Positions 38,897 to 47,947 of a stretch of 64,000 nt of DNA are shown here, in pieces. The notes under the pieces are model-generated. The model saw only the letters and a program-made list of their open reading frames with translations. It was not told where the DNA came from and ran no database searches. Where the stretch lies: NCBI RefSeq assembly GCF_904846215.1, contig NZ_CAJGZK010000003.1, positions 124,001 through 188,000 on the forward strand. Reading direction: 5' to 3'. Position numbers and translations under genes: made by a program. Source of the stretch: Psychrobacter glacincola. Its GTDB lineage: Bacteria; Pseudomonadota; Gammaproteobacteria; Pseudomonadales; Moraxellaceae. Numbering within the stretch: the stretch's first letter is position 1; every line of letters begins with the position of its first letter.

Positions 38897-40072
38897 CTAG
38901 ATACGCATTGGCATAACGACATACTGATGAAACTCATCATTTAACTGATTCACCAATACGGACGCATTTGATTGGCTCATGTGCATTTGTAAGTCACCTT
39001 GGATGACACCTAGCACATCTTGTAGGTAGGCGGCATTAAAGGACAACTCCATTGGCTCACCTTGATACTTGGCTTGTATCATCTCAACCGCTTCATCTTG
39101 CTCAGCATTATTGGCTCGTACTTCTACCATACCATCGCTGGCAAAATTGAATACCACGCCGCGAGATTTTTCATTACTCAAAATCGCTACGCGGCGCAGC
39201 ACATCCATCATTTTTTCTTGATTAAATAGAGCAAGTTTGTCCGTATTGCTTGGCATGACGCGGCGATAGTCAGGGAACTTACCATCAATCAGACGCGCGG
39301 TGAAAGTTACCATCAGGTTTTGACTCACCTGCCCTGCACTATCTACATCGCCAAACGGCAAGCTGACTTGCAAGAATTCACGACCAAAACTCAAGGTCAC
39401 TGCATTATCTTGATCACCCAGCATTTTGCCAAGCTCAGAGGCCAAACGCTCAAGCTCAATCACCGCTTTACGTGGCAAAATAGCCTGCATATTCAAATCT
39501 GCATCCACGTCGATCACGCTACGTGCCAGTGCCAATCTATGCCCATCAGTCGCAACTGTCGTTAGCTGTTGCTGTGATACATCAAACAGCATACCGGTCA
39601 GATAATAACGTACATCTTGGATTGCCATGGCAAACTGGGTCTTATGAATCAAATCAATAAGACGGCTACGGCTAATCGTTAAGGGCGTGATATTTTCAGG
39701 GTTACCTAAGCTTGGATAGTCTTCACTTGGCAATGTCCCTAGAGTAAAGCGGCTTTTACCACTGGTCAATAAACAGCGCTCGTTTTCTTGAGTGGCAAGG
39801 TTGATTTGTGCTTGAGCAGGTAATGATTTACAAATATCTCTTAGTTTGGTCGCCGGTAACGTCGTTGTACCTGCTTGAACACAAGCACCAGTAGGCAATT
39901 TCAACGTCGATGTCAGCTCTACTTCTAAATCAGAAGCGGTCAAAACAAGCTCTGACTCAGACAATTGCAACTTGATATTACCCAAGATCACCATATTGTG
40001 GCGTTTATCAGCAGCCTTGGCGATCAAGTTAATAGCTTTTAGTAACGACTCTCGATTAATCGATAATTGCAT
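38897..40072 (-). CDS. dnaN: DNA polymerase III beta sliding clamp
   Basis: A 391-residue clamp that tethers replicative polymerase to DNA as a dimeric ring. MQLSINRESLLKAINLIAKA at the start, then VGGVVEKR-equivalent AADKRHNMVILGNIKL, SEDYPSLG, KFPDYRRVMP and the C-terminal peptide-binding segment YVVMPMRI are the family hallmarks. It lies 159 bases downstream of dnaA, so it probably shares its promoter. Confidence 0.97.
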   Translation of the reverse strand: MQLSINRESLLKAINLIAKAADKRHNMVILGNIKLQLSESELVLTASDLEVELTSTLKLPTGACVQAGTTTLPATKLRDICKSLPAQAQINLATQENERCLLTSGKSRFTLGTLPSEDYPSLGNPENITPLTISRSRLIDLIHKTQFAMAIQDVRYYLTGMLFDVSQQQLTTVATDGHRLALARSVIDVDADLNMQAILPRKAVIELERLASELGKMLGDQDNAVTLSFGREFLQVSLPFGDVDSAGQVSQNLMVTFTARLIDGKFPDYRRVMPSNTDKLALFNQEKMMDVLRRVAILSNEKSRGVVFNFASDGMVEVRANNAEQDEAVEMIQAKYQGEPMELSFNAAYLQDVLGVIQGDLQMHMSQSNASVLVNQLNDEFHQYVVMPMRI

Positions 40073-40231
40073 GCTTAGTTACTCTTATTTAAATGATTTT
40101 TTATAAAAATATAAAATAATGACTTCATAATACCTTGTCTACTGACAATAATCCATTAGCGGTCTGGGGGCGCTTATTTTCAATATTATAAAGCATATCT
40201 ATCCACTAAAACATAGTGATAGCAAAGCCTT

Positions 40232-41677
40232 CTAACCGGCTTGCAACATCAATGCTAGCGTCTTGTAATCCTTGTCAAACGCTGGATCTGCTGCTCGCAG
40301 TTCGTTGACCTTGTCGCAAGCATGCATCACTGTCGTATGGTCGCGTCCCCCAAAGGATTGTCCGATCTCAGGAAAGCTATCACTAGTCAACTCTCTTGAT
40401 AGTGCCATCGCTATTTGACGTGGTCTGGCAATACTACGCGTGCGTTTGCGTCCCAGCATATCTTTAATCGTCACATCATAATATTCAGCGACTACTTTAC
40501 GGATATTATCCATATTAACGGCTTGTACGCGCATGGCAACGATATCTTTTAGCGCATATTGCACCATCTCAAGCGTGATTGGGGCACCTGTTAGGTTGGC
40601 ATTGGCAAATACTTGGTTCAATGCACCTTCTAGACGTCTTACGTTAGAGACAACGTTTTGCGCAATGAATAATGCACATTCTTTGGGCAGACTCATGCCA
40701 TAAGAGGCAGCTTTTCTCTGTAGAATTTGTACCCGTGTATCAATCTCAGGTGGATCCACAGCAACTGTCAAACCCCAAGAAAAACGCGATCTAAAGCGTT
40801 CGTCAAATTCGGTCATCTGTGATGGATGCCGATCTGAAGCTAAAATCAATTGTTTATCACCACTGGTGAAATCTGCAAACAACGTTAAAAACTCATTACT
40901 ACTTTTAGTCTTTCCAGCTAATACATGAATGTCATCTACAATTAATAAATCTACTTTTTTAATTTTCTTTTTAAAATCTTCTATTTTATTGTTTCTTAAT
41001 GAATAAACCAATTGATTAATAAATTTTTCAGAAGTGAAATAATAAAAAGTTTGATTATTTTTTAAATAGCGATGAGCGACAGAATGCATTAAATGCGTTT
41101 TTCCCAAACCAGAAGGTCCGTATATAAATAAAGGATTATGACGATTTTTTGATTGACGCTTGCCAAGCTCATAACAAGCCTTATAAGCCAAGTTATTAGA
41201 CTTACCTGTGACAAAGGTTTCAAAGGTAAAATCGGGGTTTAAATAACTTAAAGACTTTGCATCAGCAGATTCAACCAGTTCTGCGTCACGCATATTGGCA
41301 TCGATATCTGCTTTGGCATTATTATGATGAATGGTTTCAAAATCATGATTTGCAGGGGTAGGGGAGACGTTGTCTTCTGAGAATAATGACCCCGATTGTA
41401 GCGAACTACTATCATCAGTATCACGACCAGCATTATCAACACGTACAACAACCTCTTCAATACTGCTCTGACTATGCTTAGTGACCAGCTGTTGAATGTC
41501 CTCTAAATGATTCTTTTTGATGTATGTTACAAAGTAATCATTAGGTGCAAGAATAATCAAAGTGCTATTTTCTTGATGAGCGGACAGTGGTCTTAACCAC
41601 ATGGTAAACACGTTATCTTTAACATGATAACGTAGGTCGTTTAGGCATTTATCCCAAATACTTGCTGTATCTATCAT
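40232..41677 (-). CDS. dnaA: chromosomal replication initiator DnaA
   Basis: A 481-residue AAA+ initiator. Domain I starts IWDKCLNDLRYHVKDNVFTMWLRPL; the AAA+ domain has Walker A IYGPSGLGKTHLMHSVAH, Walker B LLIVDDIHVLAGK and the sensor/box VII residues FDERFRSRFSWGL; domain IV ends with the DNA-binding signature FGGRDHTTVMHACDKV. The linker (domain II) is about 70 residues and acidic. It binds the boxes in the adjacent region 41837-42072 to open the origin. ATP-bound DnaA normally represses its own promoter through such boxes. Confidence 0.98.
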   Translation of the reverse strand: MIDTASIWDKCLNDLRYHVKDNVFTMWLRPLSAHQENSTLIILAPNDYFVTYIKKNHLEDIQQLVTKHSQSSIEEVVVRVDNAGRDTDDSSSLQSGSLFSEDNVSPTPANHDFETIHHNNAKADIDANMRDAELVESADAKSLSYLNPDFTFETFVTGKSNNLAYKACYELGKRQSKNRHNPLFIYGPSGLGKTHLMHSVAHRYLKNNQTFYYFTSEKFINQLVYSLRNNKIEDFKKKIKKVDLLIVDDIHVLAGKTKSSNEFLTLFADFTSGDKQLILASDRHPSQMTEFDERFRSRFSWGLTVAVDPPEIDTRVQILQRKAASYGMSLPKECALFIAQNVVSNVRRLEGALNQVFANANLTGAPITLEMVQYALKDIVAMRVQAVNMDNIRKVVAEYYDVTIKDMLGRKRTRSIARPRQIAMALSRELTSDSFPEIGQSFGGRDHTTVMHACDKVNELRAADPAFDKDYKTLALMLQAG

Positions 41678-41814
41678 GAATATCAGTAGCCCTATAATTC
41701 AAAGTATTAGTATTTTTTATTGTAAGAATCAATCAAATCAGATCTAAAAAAGGCGTTAAAGCTTACGTCAAACAACCTATTACAAAGCCACCTAACCACC
41801 CATATCGTATAGGA

Positions 41815-42110
41815 GGATAATCTACCACAAATAGCCTGTGGATAAAACCTTGTTTTTTGGGGATAAGACTGTGGATAGTTTTGTGGATAAGTAACGATCG
41901 TGAGTTATCCATATTCCACCCACAGGTTATACACAAGTTTACCCATAGTCTATAATTTTGATTATAAAAGAAATTTAAGACTTAACCACAGAAAAACAGT
42001 ATCCCAATAACAACAATATCTATATATATTAATCAATTAATTATTATAAGATTCGATGCAAATTGTGGATAACTTAAAAATTATCGCTCATAATACGAGT
42101 TGTTTTTGGA
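41815..42110. other. oriC: DnaA-box cluster and AT-rich unwinding region
   Basis: Boxes on the two strands: TGTGGATAA at 41837, 41882 and 42064, TGTGGATAG at 41870, TTATCCATA at 41905, and TTATACACA at 41927. The 120 bases after 41940 are very AT-rich (aatatctatatatattaatc) and fit a duplex-unwinding element. The position between dnaA and rpmH is the classical gamma-proteobacterial origin. Confidence 0.88.
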
Positions 42111-42261
42111 CTAGATAATAGGAATTACAGTAAAGAATTTATCAAATCCACAGAGGCTACCTAACTTCTTAAATAAATTTTTAAACGCCATGAACGCTTT
42201 ACGAATAGCAAAAAAAGCGAAGAGCAATATCACGCTGCTCTAAAACATCGTGAATAGTTTA

Positions 42262-42290
42262 TTGACCCACATCCCATGCGATGATATAAT
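42262..42290 (+). promoter_or_regulatory. sigma-70-type promoter of rpmH
   Basis: TTGACC (42262) and TATAAT (42285) are separated by 17 bases, 44 bases before the rpmH start codon. It should drive rpmH and probably rnpA, yidD and yidC. Confidence 0.8.
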
Positions 42291-42334
42291 CCTCCGTTAT
42301 TACGAATTTAGTCCATTATTTTGATAGGTGAGTT

Positions 42335-42469
42335 ATGAAACGTACATTCCAACCAAGCGTGATCAAGCGTAAACGTACTCACGGTTTCCGTGCTCGTATG
42401 GCAACTAAAAAAGGCCGTCAGGTCTTAGCTCGTCGCCGCGCTAAAGGACGTCATCGCCTTACTGTATAA
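42335..42469 (+). CDS. rpmH: 50S ribosomal protein L34
   Basis: A 44-residue basic protein: [18 protein letters not shown], then [20 protein letters not shown] and RHRLTV, the invariant L34 sequence. It binds 23S rRNA in the large subunit. SD AGGTGAG precedes the ATG, with a near-consensus promoter upstream. It is below the usual cut-off for listing reading frames and easily missed. Confidence 0.98.
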   Translation: MKRTFQPSVIKRKRTHGFRARMATKKGRQVLARRRAKGRHRLTV

Positions 42470-42569
42470 TCAGTAGATTGCGATAAGCATGGCTCATAGT
42501 GCTTGTTGTGTTTCTATTATTTATAGATTGCGATAGTCAATCATCACAACTGACACTTAGCCATATATT

Positions 42570-42599
42570 AAAAGCGCCCACATCGGCGCTTTTTTTTTA
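42570..42599 (+). terminator. rho-independent terminator or attenuator between rpmH and rnpA
   Basis: Stem agcgcc / ggcgct with a 6-base loop is followed by nine T. Leaky termination here would let rpmH be made in excess over rnpA. Confidence 0.82.
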
Positions 42600-42655
42600 T
42601 CTATATTTTACTATTATTTCTGCTATCGTTATTAGCTCTTATACTAGGTTGTACT

Positions 42656-43027
42656 ATGTCCAATACCCCTCCAACGACACCTCATGCTTGCTTTACCAAA
42701 GAGCAGCGCTTACTCACGCCTGCAGCCTTCCGTGAGGTCTTTGATGCCCCTGAGCGTAAGCTACATCAGAGCCATCTGATGGCGTTTGTGCGTACTAACA
42801 CTCATCAGCAACCACGAGTCGGTATGGCGATTACCAAGCGCAAAGTACCTACGGCAGTTGCACGAAATCTGATCAAACGTCAAATACGCGAACAGTTTCG
42901 AGTCAAAGCTTTTGGTTTAGAAAACAAAGACATTGTTTTCATTGTTAAAAATTCTGTTAAAGGATTGAGTAATAAAGAAATAAAAACAGAAATAAATAAT
43001 ATTTTTAAAAAGATAGAAAAAAAGTAA
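42656..43027 (+). CDS. rnpA: ribonuclease P protein component
   Basis: A 123-residue basic protein that assists the RNase P RNA in 5' processing of t[23 protein letters not shown] begins the domain, and [29 protein letters not shown] holds the family RNR motif ([11 protein letters not shown]). It is co-directional with rpmH and ends one base before the yidD start. Confidence 0.95.
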   Translation: MSNTPPTTPHACFTKEQRLLTPAAFREVFDAPERKLHQSHLMAFVRTNTHQQPRVGMAITKRKVPTAVARNLIKRQIREQFRVKAFGLENKDIVFIVKNSVKGLSNKEIKTEINNIFKKIEKK

Positions 43028-43028
43028 T

Positions 43029-43403
43029 ATGTTTTCTTTTGTGAAAACTATAAATAAATATTTATATAAAATTATTTATAGTTTTATTATTTTTTATCAA
43101 AAAATAATAAGTCCTATATTACCTGCTCGCTGTCGATATTATCCAACCTGTTCAAACTACGGTAAGCAAGCTCTGGCTTGGCATGGTGTTTGGAGTGGTA
43201 GTTTGCTTTTATTAAAACGTATTGGTCGCTGTCATCCTTTAGGTGGACACGGCATTGATTTTGTACCGCTACCCTTAGCCTCTTATCATTATCAATATGT
43301 GTCTTTAACTATATCAACTTGTATGAAGGCTCAAGGTTTGTATGTTTATCGAGATAATAATAGCTATGTTTCGCGCCTAAATCATATGATGACATTCACC
43401 TAA
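43029..43403 (+). CDS. yidD: membrane protein insertion efficiency factor YidD
   Basis: A 124-residue protein with a hydrophobic amphipathic N-terminus and the YidD core [27 protein letters not shown] and [14 protein letters not shown], with its three conserved Cys. It helps YidC-dependent insertion. It starts 1 base after the rnpA stop, so translation is coupled. The tail of about 40 residues after FVPLPL (including [20 protein letters not shown]) is longer than in the 85-residue E. coli protein. Confidence 0.93.
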   Translation: MFSFVKTINKYLYKIIYSFIIFYQKIISPILPARCRYYPTCSNYGKQALAWHGVWSGSLLLLKRIGRCHPLGGHGIDFVPLPLASYHYQYVSLTISTCMKAQGLYVYRDNNSYVSRLNHMMTFT

Positions 43404-43453
43404 GACGTAGGCTCTATAAAGCGTTTCAGCATATCTACCTAGTTACCCACAAG

Positions 43454-43462
43454 TTATCCACA
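43454..43462. promoter_or_regulatory. isolated DnaA box upstream of yidC
   Basis: A perfect TTATCCACA preceded by ccacaag, in the yidD-yidC gap, 1.5 kb from the oriC cluster. It could titrate DnaA or link yidC expression to initiation. Confidence 0.55.
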
Positions 43463-43619
43463 CTGTTGGTATCATTTAGAGTCGTTTTTTAGTAAAATGA
43501 TGAACATTTTATGTGATTGACTGCTGACACTACTGCTCACTATATGGGTTAATGCTGTTCGCAGCCATGACACATGCCCTAGTTTTTTATTCCCTAATTT
43601 TTTAATCTAGGAAAGGTTT

Positions 43620-45314
43620 ATGCAAAAGATATTTCGGGTGATGATCATCATTGCGATGTTAATCACCGCTTATCTGCTGATTTTGGCATGGCGTGATGAT
43701 TATGCAGATGCCCCAGCTGTAGACACGGTGCCAGAAACTGCAACTTCAGTAGGAGCTGATATTCCTTCTACTAGCGGTGCGGCAGGTGATATTCCAGTAC
43801 AGACGCTACCTGTCGATAATGGTGCAGTTGATGGCACTGTGACCGCTACACCTGCTACTGATGCAGGACTAATCACAGTCACTACTGATCGCTATGACAT
43901 CAAAATCAATCCAGAAGGCGGTGACATCGTTTATGCTGCGCTAAAGCAGTATGATGCGACCCTTGATAGCGATAAGCCTTTTGTATTGCTAGAAAACAAC
44001 AGTAACCGTGTCTATGTTGCTCAGTCTGGTCTGATTGGTCAAAATGGTATCGATACCGCAGAAGGTCGTGCCAAGTACAGCCATACCGCTAACAATTACG
44101 TGATGGAAAAAGGTCAGCAAACGTTATCAGTGCCGCTCACTTATCAAAAAGATGGCGTGACAGTTACCAAGACCTTTACCTTTACTCACGATAAATACCC
44201 TATTGATATCAGCTATAAGATTCAAAATGCTTCTACAGCGGCGTGGCAAGGTCAGATGTTTGCCCAGCTAAAGCGTGATGATAGTAAAGATCCTGGGATG
44301 TCTGATAAAGGTGCGCTCAGTATGGCGACCTATTTGGGCGGCGCTTGGGGTACACCTGATGATCCGTATAATAAGCTGAAATTTGGTAATTTTAATGATG
44401 GTGAATTGACCACGACCAGTGATAAAGGTTGGGTTGGCATCGTACAACATTACTTTGTATCAGCATGGACGCCTGAAAATTTTACTGGTAAATTCTTTAG
44501 CCGTGAAACGGGCGATGATTATTTCATTGGTTTTAATAGTCAGCCTGTCAATGTTGCGCCAAATAAGCAAGTAACCTTAAATGCGACGCTATATGCAGGT
44601 CCAAAGGTACAATCTGAGCTTAAAGATGTGGCAGCAGGATTAAATCAGACGGTCGATTATGGTCTATTATGGCCGATTTCAAAGATACTATTTGCTATCT
44701 TAGATGGCATTCATAAGGTCATCGGCAACTGGGGCTGGTCAATTATTTTATTGACTATCTTAGTAAAATTGGCATTGATGTGGTTCTCAAACAAGAGCTA
44801 CTACTCAATGGCAAAAATGCGTGCCATCGCACCACGTCTTGCTGCATTAAAAGAAGAGCATGGCGACGATCGCATGAAAATGTCGCAAGAAATGATGGCA
44901 ATGTACAAAGAAGAGAAAGTCAATCCAATGGCGGGTTGTCTGCCAATCTTGATGCAAATGCCGATTTTCTTAGCGTTATATTGGGTGCTGGTTGAAAGTG
45001 TTGAGCTACGTCATGCACCGTGGATCCTATGGATTCAGGATTTATCAGCGATGGATCCGTGGTTTATCTTGCCATTATTGATGGGTGCATCGATGTTTGT
45101 ACAGCAGCAGCTTAATCCGCAGCCAGCTGATCCAATGCAAGCAAAAGTCATGAAGTTCTTACCGATTATTTTCACCGCATTCATGCTGTTCTTCCCAGCA
45201 GGTCTGGTACTATACTGGACAGTGAATAATTTATTCAGTATGACGCATCAATATATTGTCAATAAAAAAGTAGAAGAAGAGCAAAAGCTTCGTACGGTTA
45301 AAGTACTCGATTAA
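43620..45314 (+). CDS. yidC: membrane protein insertase YidC
   Basis: A 564-residue inner-membrane insertase. An N-terminal helix (VMIIIAMLITAYLLILAW) is followed by a low-complexity Ala/Thr/Pro linker and the large periplasmic domain; then come five helices with the Oxa1/Alb3 core: NWGWSIILLTILVKLALMWF, PLTKKSY-equivalent SNKSYYSMAKM, NPMAGCLPILMQMPIFLALYW and LPIIFTAFMLFFPAGLVLYW. It inserts proteins with or without SecYEG. A terminator follows. Confidence 0.97.
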   Translation: MQKIFRVMIIIAMLITAYLLILAWRDDYADAPAVDTVPETATSVGADIPSTSGAAGDIPVQTLPVDNGAVDGTVTATPATDAGLITVTTDRYDIKINPEGGDIVYAALKQYDATLDSDKPFVLLENNSNRVYVAQSGLIGQNGIDTAEGRAKYSHTANNYVMEKGQQTLSVPLTYQKDGVTVTKTFTFTHDKYPIDISYKIQNASTAAWQGQMFAQLKRDDSKDPGMSDKGALSMATYLGGAWGTPDDPYNKLKFGNFNDGELTTTSDKGWVGIVQHYFVSAWTPENFTGKFFSRETGDDYFIGFNSQPVNVAPNKQVTLNATLYAGPKVQSELKDVAAGLNQTVDYGLLWPISKILFAILDGIHKVIGNWGWSIILLTILVKLALMWFSNKSYYSMAKMRAIAPRLAALKEEHGDDRMKMSQEMMAMYKEEKVNPMAGCLPILMQMPIFLALYWVLVESVELRHAPWILWIQDLSAMDPWFILPLLMGASMFVQQQLNPQPADPMQAKVMKFLPIIFTAFMLFFPAGLVLYWTVNNLFSMTHQYIVNKKVEEEQKLRTVKVLD

Positions 45315-45335
45315 TCATTTAATGGCTTAAAATTT

Positions 45336-45368
45336 CAAAAAAACCATCGCTACGGCGGTGGTTTTTTT
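45336..45368 (+). terminator. rho-independent terminator after yidC
   Basis: Stem accatcgc / gcggtggt (with a G-U pair) between A and T runs, 24 bases after the yidC stop. Confidence 0.8.
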
Positions 45369-45419
45369 ATGTGCTTAATATCATATCTGGCATGAATACT
45401 CATTTAAGATTACGCCATA

Positions 45420-45577
45420 TATAGTCAATGAAAAGTAATATAGTGAGTTTATTACAAAAGTGTTATAGCGCTATTGGTATGAATTTTACGCAGCCTCTGG
45501 GAACGCAGCAAGCCAGTAAAATTTATACCAATAGCGCGTTTAAATTTCCATAACATTTTTATTTTCATCTGACTATA
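45420..45577. repeat. MITE-like repeat, first of a tandem pair
   Basis: It starts TATAGTCAATGAAAAGTAAT and ends GACTATA. The arms (GCGCTATTGGTATGAATTTTA at 45468, and its complement at 45516 with one mismatch) enclose a shortened core (cgcagcctctgggaacgcag). The arms differ wholly from those of other copies, yet complement each other. Confidence 0.88.
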
Positions 45578-45698
45578 TCAACACATTATGTACTGCTGGT
45601 ATCAATTTTTTGCAGCCTCTGCTAGCGTAGCTACAGCAAGCAAGAAAAATTGATATCAGCGGCACGTGATGTATCGATATTACTTTTCTCTGACTATA
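45578..45698. repeat. MITE-like repeat, second of a tandem pair, left end truncated
   Basis: It begins with the internal segment of subfamily 1 (tgtactgctggtatcaattt), has the core cagcctctgctagcgtagct and ends GACTATA. An 18-bp direct repeat, ATTTAAGATTACGCCATA, flanks the pair at 45402 and 45702. Confidence 0.85.
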
Positions 45699-45845
45699 CT
45701 TATTTAAGATTACGCCATAGTTGCTTCAGACAAGCTAGATGATATCCCAAAGTAATTACAATGAGGATATAGCGCTCTTTAAAGATTGCTTTGTCAGTAT
45801 GCGCTAAGGCGTCTATAATAGAGTTTTTAGTCATTGAGAGCGCTT

Positions 45846-47297
45846 GTGAATTCCCAAGAGATGGTGTTAGCTGACCCTACTTCATCAGAAAGTTCTAATT
45901 TTTCGAGCCTCCCTACTATTGCAGCGATTGCCACACCGCTTGGACGAGGTGGGGTCGGGGTTATTCGTCTGTCTGGTACACGTGCGTATAGCATTGCTTG
46001 CATGCTGACAGGTAAGTTGGAATTTAAACCCCGTATGGCGAGCTTCTGCCGATTTTATCAAGCAGATGGCACGGTTATTGATGAAGGGTTGGTGCTGTAT
46101 TTTAAGGGTCCGCACTCGTTTACCGGCGAGGATGTGATTGAGCTGCAAGGTCATGGTGGTATGATTTTACAGAATCAGCTACTGGCGCGTGTGTTTGAGT
46201 TGGGCGCAAAACAAGCAGGCGCTGGAGAGTTCTCTTACCGTGCTTTTGATAATGATAAGTTGGATTTGGTGCAAGCTGAAGCCATTGCAGATGCGATTGA
46301 TGCTACCAGTGCTGCCGCTGCTAGTAGTGCTATCCGCTCACTCAGCGGCGAATTTTCAAAAAAGATTAACCAGCTACTTGAGCAACTGATTCATCTTAGA
46401 CTTCATGTTGAAGCTGCTATTGATTTTCCTGATGAAGAAGACGTTGATTTTTTATCAGATGGGGTCATACAAAGTAAACTTGAGCAGACACAAGAAAAAA
46501 TACAGCAAGTACTAGCGACTGCAAAGCAAGGACAGTTATTACGTGACGGTATTCATGTGGTGTTGGCAGGCAGACCCAATGCCGGTAAATCAAGCTTACT
46601 CAATCGGCTAGCAGGTCAAGAACGTGCTATTGTCACTGATGTAGCCGGTACGACGCGAGATACTTTACAAGAAACCGTGGTGTTAAACGGCTTGACTTTG
46701 CATTTAACCGATACAGCAGGTTTGCGTGAAACGCAAGATACGGTAGAGCGTATCGGTATCGAGCGTGCACGTACGGCGATTACTCAGGCTGATATATTGC
46801 TGATGGTTTATGATGTCACCCGTGATCTTGAAGAACAGATTACCCCATTACAGCTCGCTGAACAGCTATTTGATGAGCTGCCGGAAGCCAAGCGCTTATT
46901 GATTATCGCTAATAAAAGCGACTTAATAAACGCTGACGATAGCCAGAAAGTTACTTCTAATGCTCATTTAGAAATGAGTAATCAAAGCTATGAGCAGGTC
47001 AATGTTTCATGTGAAACAGGTGCTGGTATTGACGATTTAATCGAAACCTTGTGCGCTAAAGTGGGCTTCCATCCACCAGAAAACAGCTTGATCGCTCGTA
47101 CGCGTCATTTAGATGCGTTAAGAAGAACGGCTGAATATCTTGCAGAAGCTCATGAGCAGCTGACCGTTTTTAAAGCGGGGGAGTTAGTCGCTGAAAGTTT
47201 GCGTCAAGCTCAACATAGTCTGGGCGAGATTACGGGCGAGTTCAGCGCAGATGATTTGCTTGGCAAGATTTTTGGCAGTTTTTGTATTGGTAAGTAA
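45846..47297 (+). CDS. mnmE: tRNA modification GTPase MnmE
   Basis: A 483-residue GTPase that, with MnmG, installs carboxymethylaminomethyl groups at U34 of tRNAs. The N-terminal folate-binding part has ATPLGRGGVGVIRLSG and the GEFSYRAFDNDKLDLVQAEA segment; the G domain has GRPNAGKSSLLN (G1), VAGTTRDT (G2), DTAGLRE (G3) and NKSD (G4); the C-terminus is FCIGK with the essential Cys. The first in-frame starts are TTG 45834, GTG 45846 (after GAGAG) and ATG 45861; I prefer the GTG. A parS-like site lies inside. Confidence 0.95.
   Translation: MNSQEMVLADPTSSESSNFSSLPTIAAIATPLGRGGVGVIRLSGTRAYSIACMLTGKLEFKPRMASFCRFYQADGTVIDEGLVLYFKGPHSFTGEDVIELQGHGGMILQNQLLARVFELGAKQAGAGEFSYRAFDNDKLDLVQAEAIADAIDATSAAAASSAIRSLSGEFSKKINQLLEQLIHLRLHVEAAIDFPDEEDVDFLSDGVIQSKLEQTQEKIQQVLATAKQGQLLRDGIHVVLAGRPNAGKSSLLNRLAGQERAIVTDVAGTTRDTLQETVVLNGLTLHLTDTAGLRETQDTVERIGIERARTAITQADILLMVYDVTRDLEEQITPLQLAEQLFDELPEAKRLLIIANKSDLINADDSQKVTSNAHLEMSNQSYEQVNVSCETGAGIDDLIETLCAKVGFHPPENSLIARTRHLDALRRTAEYLAEAHEQLTVFKAGELVAESLRQAQHSLGEITGEFSADDLLGKIFGSFCIGK
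47003..47018. promoter_or_regulatory. parS-like palindrome, CATGTG variant
   Basis: TGTTTCATGTGAAACA inside mnmE, in a non-conserved stretch between the G4 motif and the C-terminal domain. Confidence 0.5.
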
Positions 47298-47390
47298 TCT
47301 TGCTTACGGTTATAAAATTTCATGATGTGGCTGTACAGATAGGATTGTCACTCGTTTAATAGTGATTTATATAAAGACAAGGAAAGCCGT

Positions 47391-47849
47391 ATGCATTGCC
47401 CTTATTGTAATGCGTCAGAGACTAAGGTAATCGACTCACGTCTTGCTGCTGAAGGCGCGCAAGTACGTCGCCGCCGTTCATGTAATAGTTGCCAAGAACG
47501 CTTTACTACTTTTGAGGTGGTTGAAGTGGTCATGCCGCGTATCATTAAATCAAGCGGTAAGATTGAACCTTATGATAATGACAAGCTGCGTCGCTCGATT
47601 TTACTGCCATTACAAAAACGACCTATTACTATAGATGAACAAGAGGCAATGATTAGTCGAGTTGAAAAGCGCGTACGGCAAATGGGTGAGCGTGAGGTCA
47701 GCAGTAAAGTCTTAGGTGAAATCATCATGAGCGAGCTTAAGACACTGGATGATGTCGCTTATGTGCGCTTTGCTAGTGTTTATCGTGATTTTCAAGATAT
47801 TGATGCCTTCCATCAAGAAATTGCTAATATCCGTCCTATTGATAAGTAA
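47391..47849 (+). CDS. nrdR: transcriptional repressor NrdR
   Basis: A 152-residue repressor of ribonucleotide reductase genes. The zinc ribbon is [18 protein letters not shown] with [17 protein letters not shown], followed by the ATP-cone domain ([22 protein letters not shown]), which senses dATP/ATP. The length is normal. It heads the nrdR-ribD-ribE cluster, a common arrangement. Confidence 0.96.
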   Translation: MHCPYCNASETKVIDSRLAAEGAQVRRRRSCNSCQERFTTFEVVEVVMPRIIKSSGKIEPYDNDKLRRSILLPLQKRPITIDEQEAMISRVEKRVRQMGEREVSSKVLGEIIMSELKTLDDVAYVRFASVYRDFQDIDAFHQEIANIRPIDK

Positions 47850-47947
47850 TATAAAATCAAAGCTTTGGTGTTTTTTAGCTTCTCACTGCTATTTTATCAG
47901 TTCAGTCTCTCAACAATCGTGACCAATCATTGATTAAGTAAACCTTT

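Noticed and set aside
41707-41736. dnaA promoter TTGATT-18-TACTAA on the - strand
   Set aside because: Both hexamers are weak, spacing is 18, and several AT-rich alternatives exist, so I do not list it as a feature.
42499-42735. 78-residue + strand frame overlapping the rpmH terminator and rnpA start
   Set aside because: It reads through a terminator hairpin and overlaps rnpA in another frame; no family resemblance.
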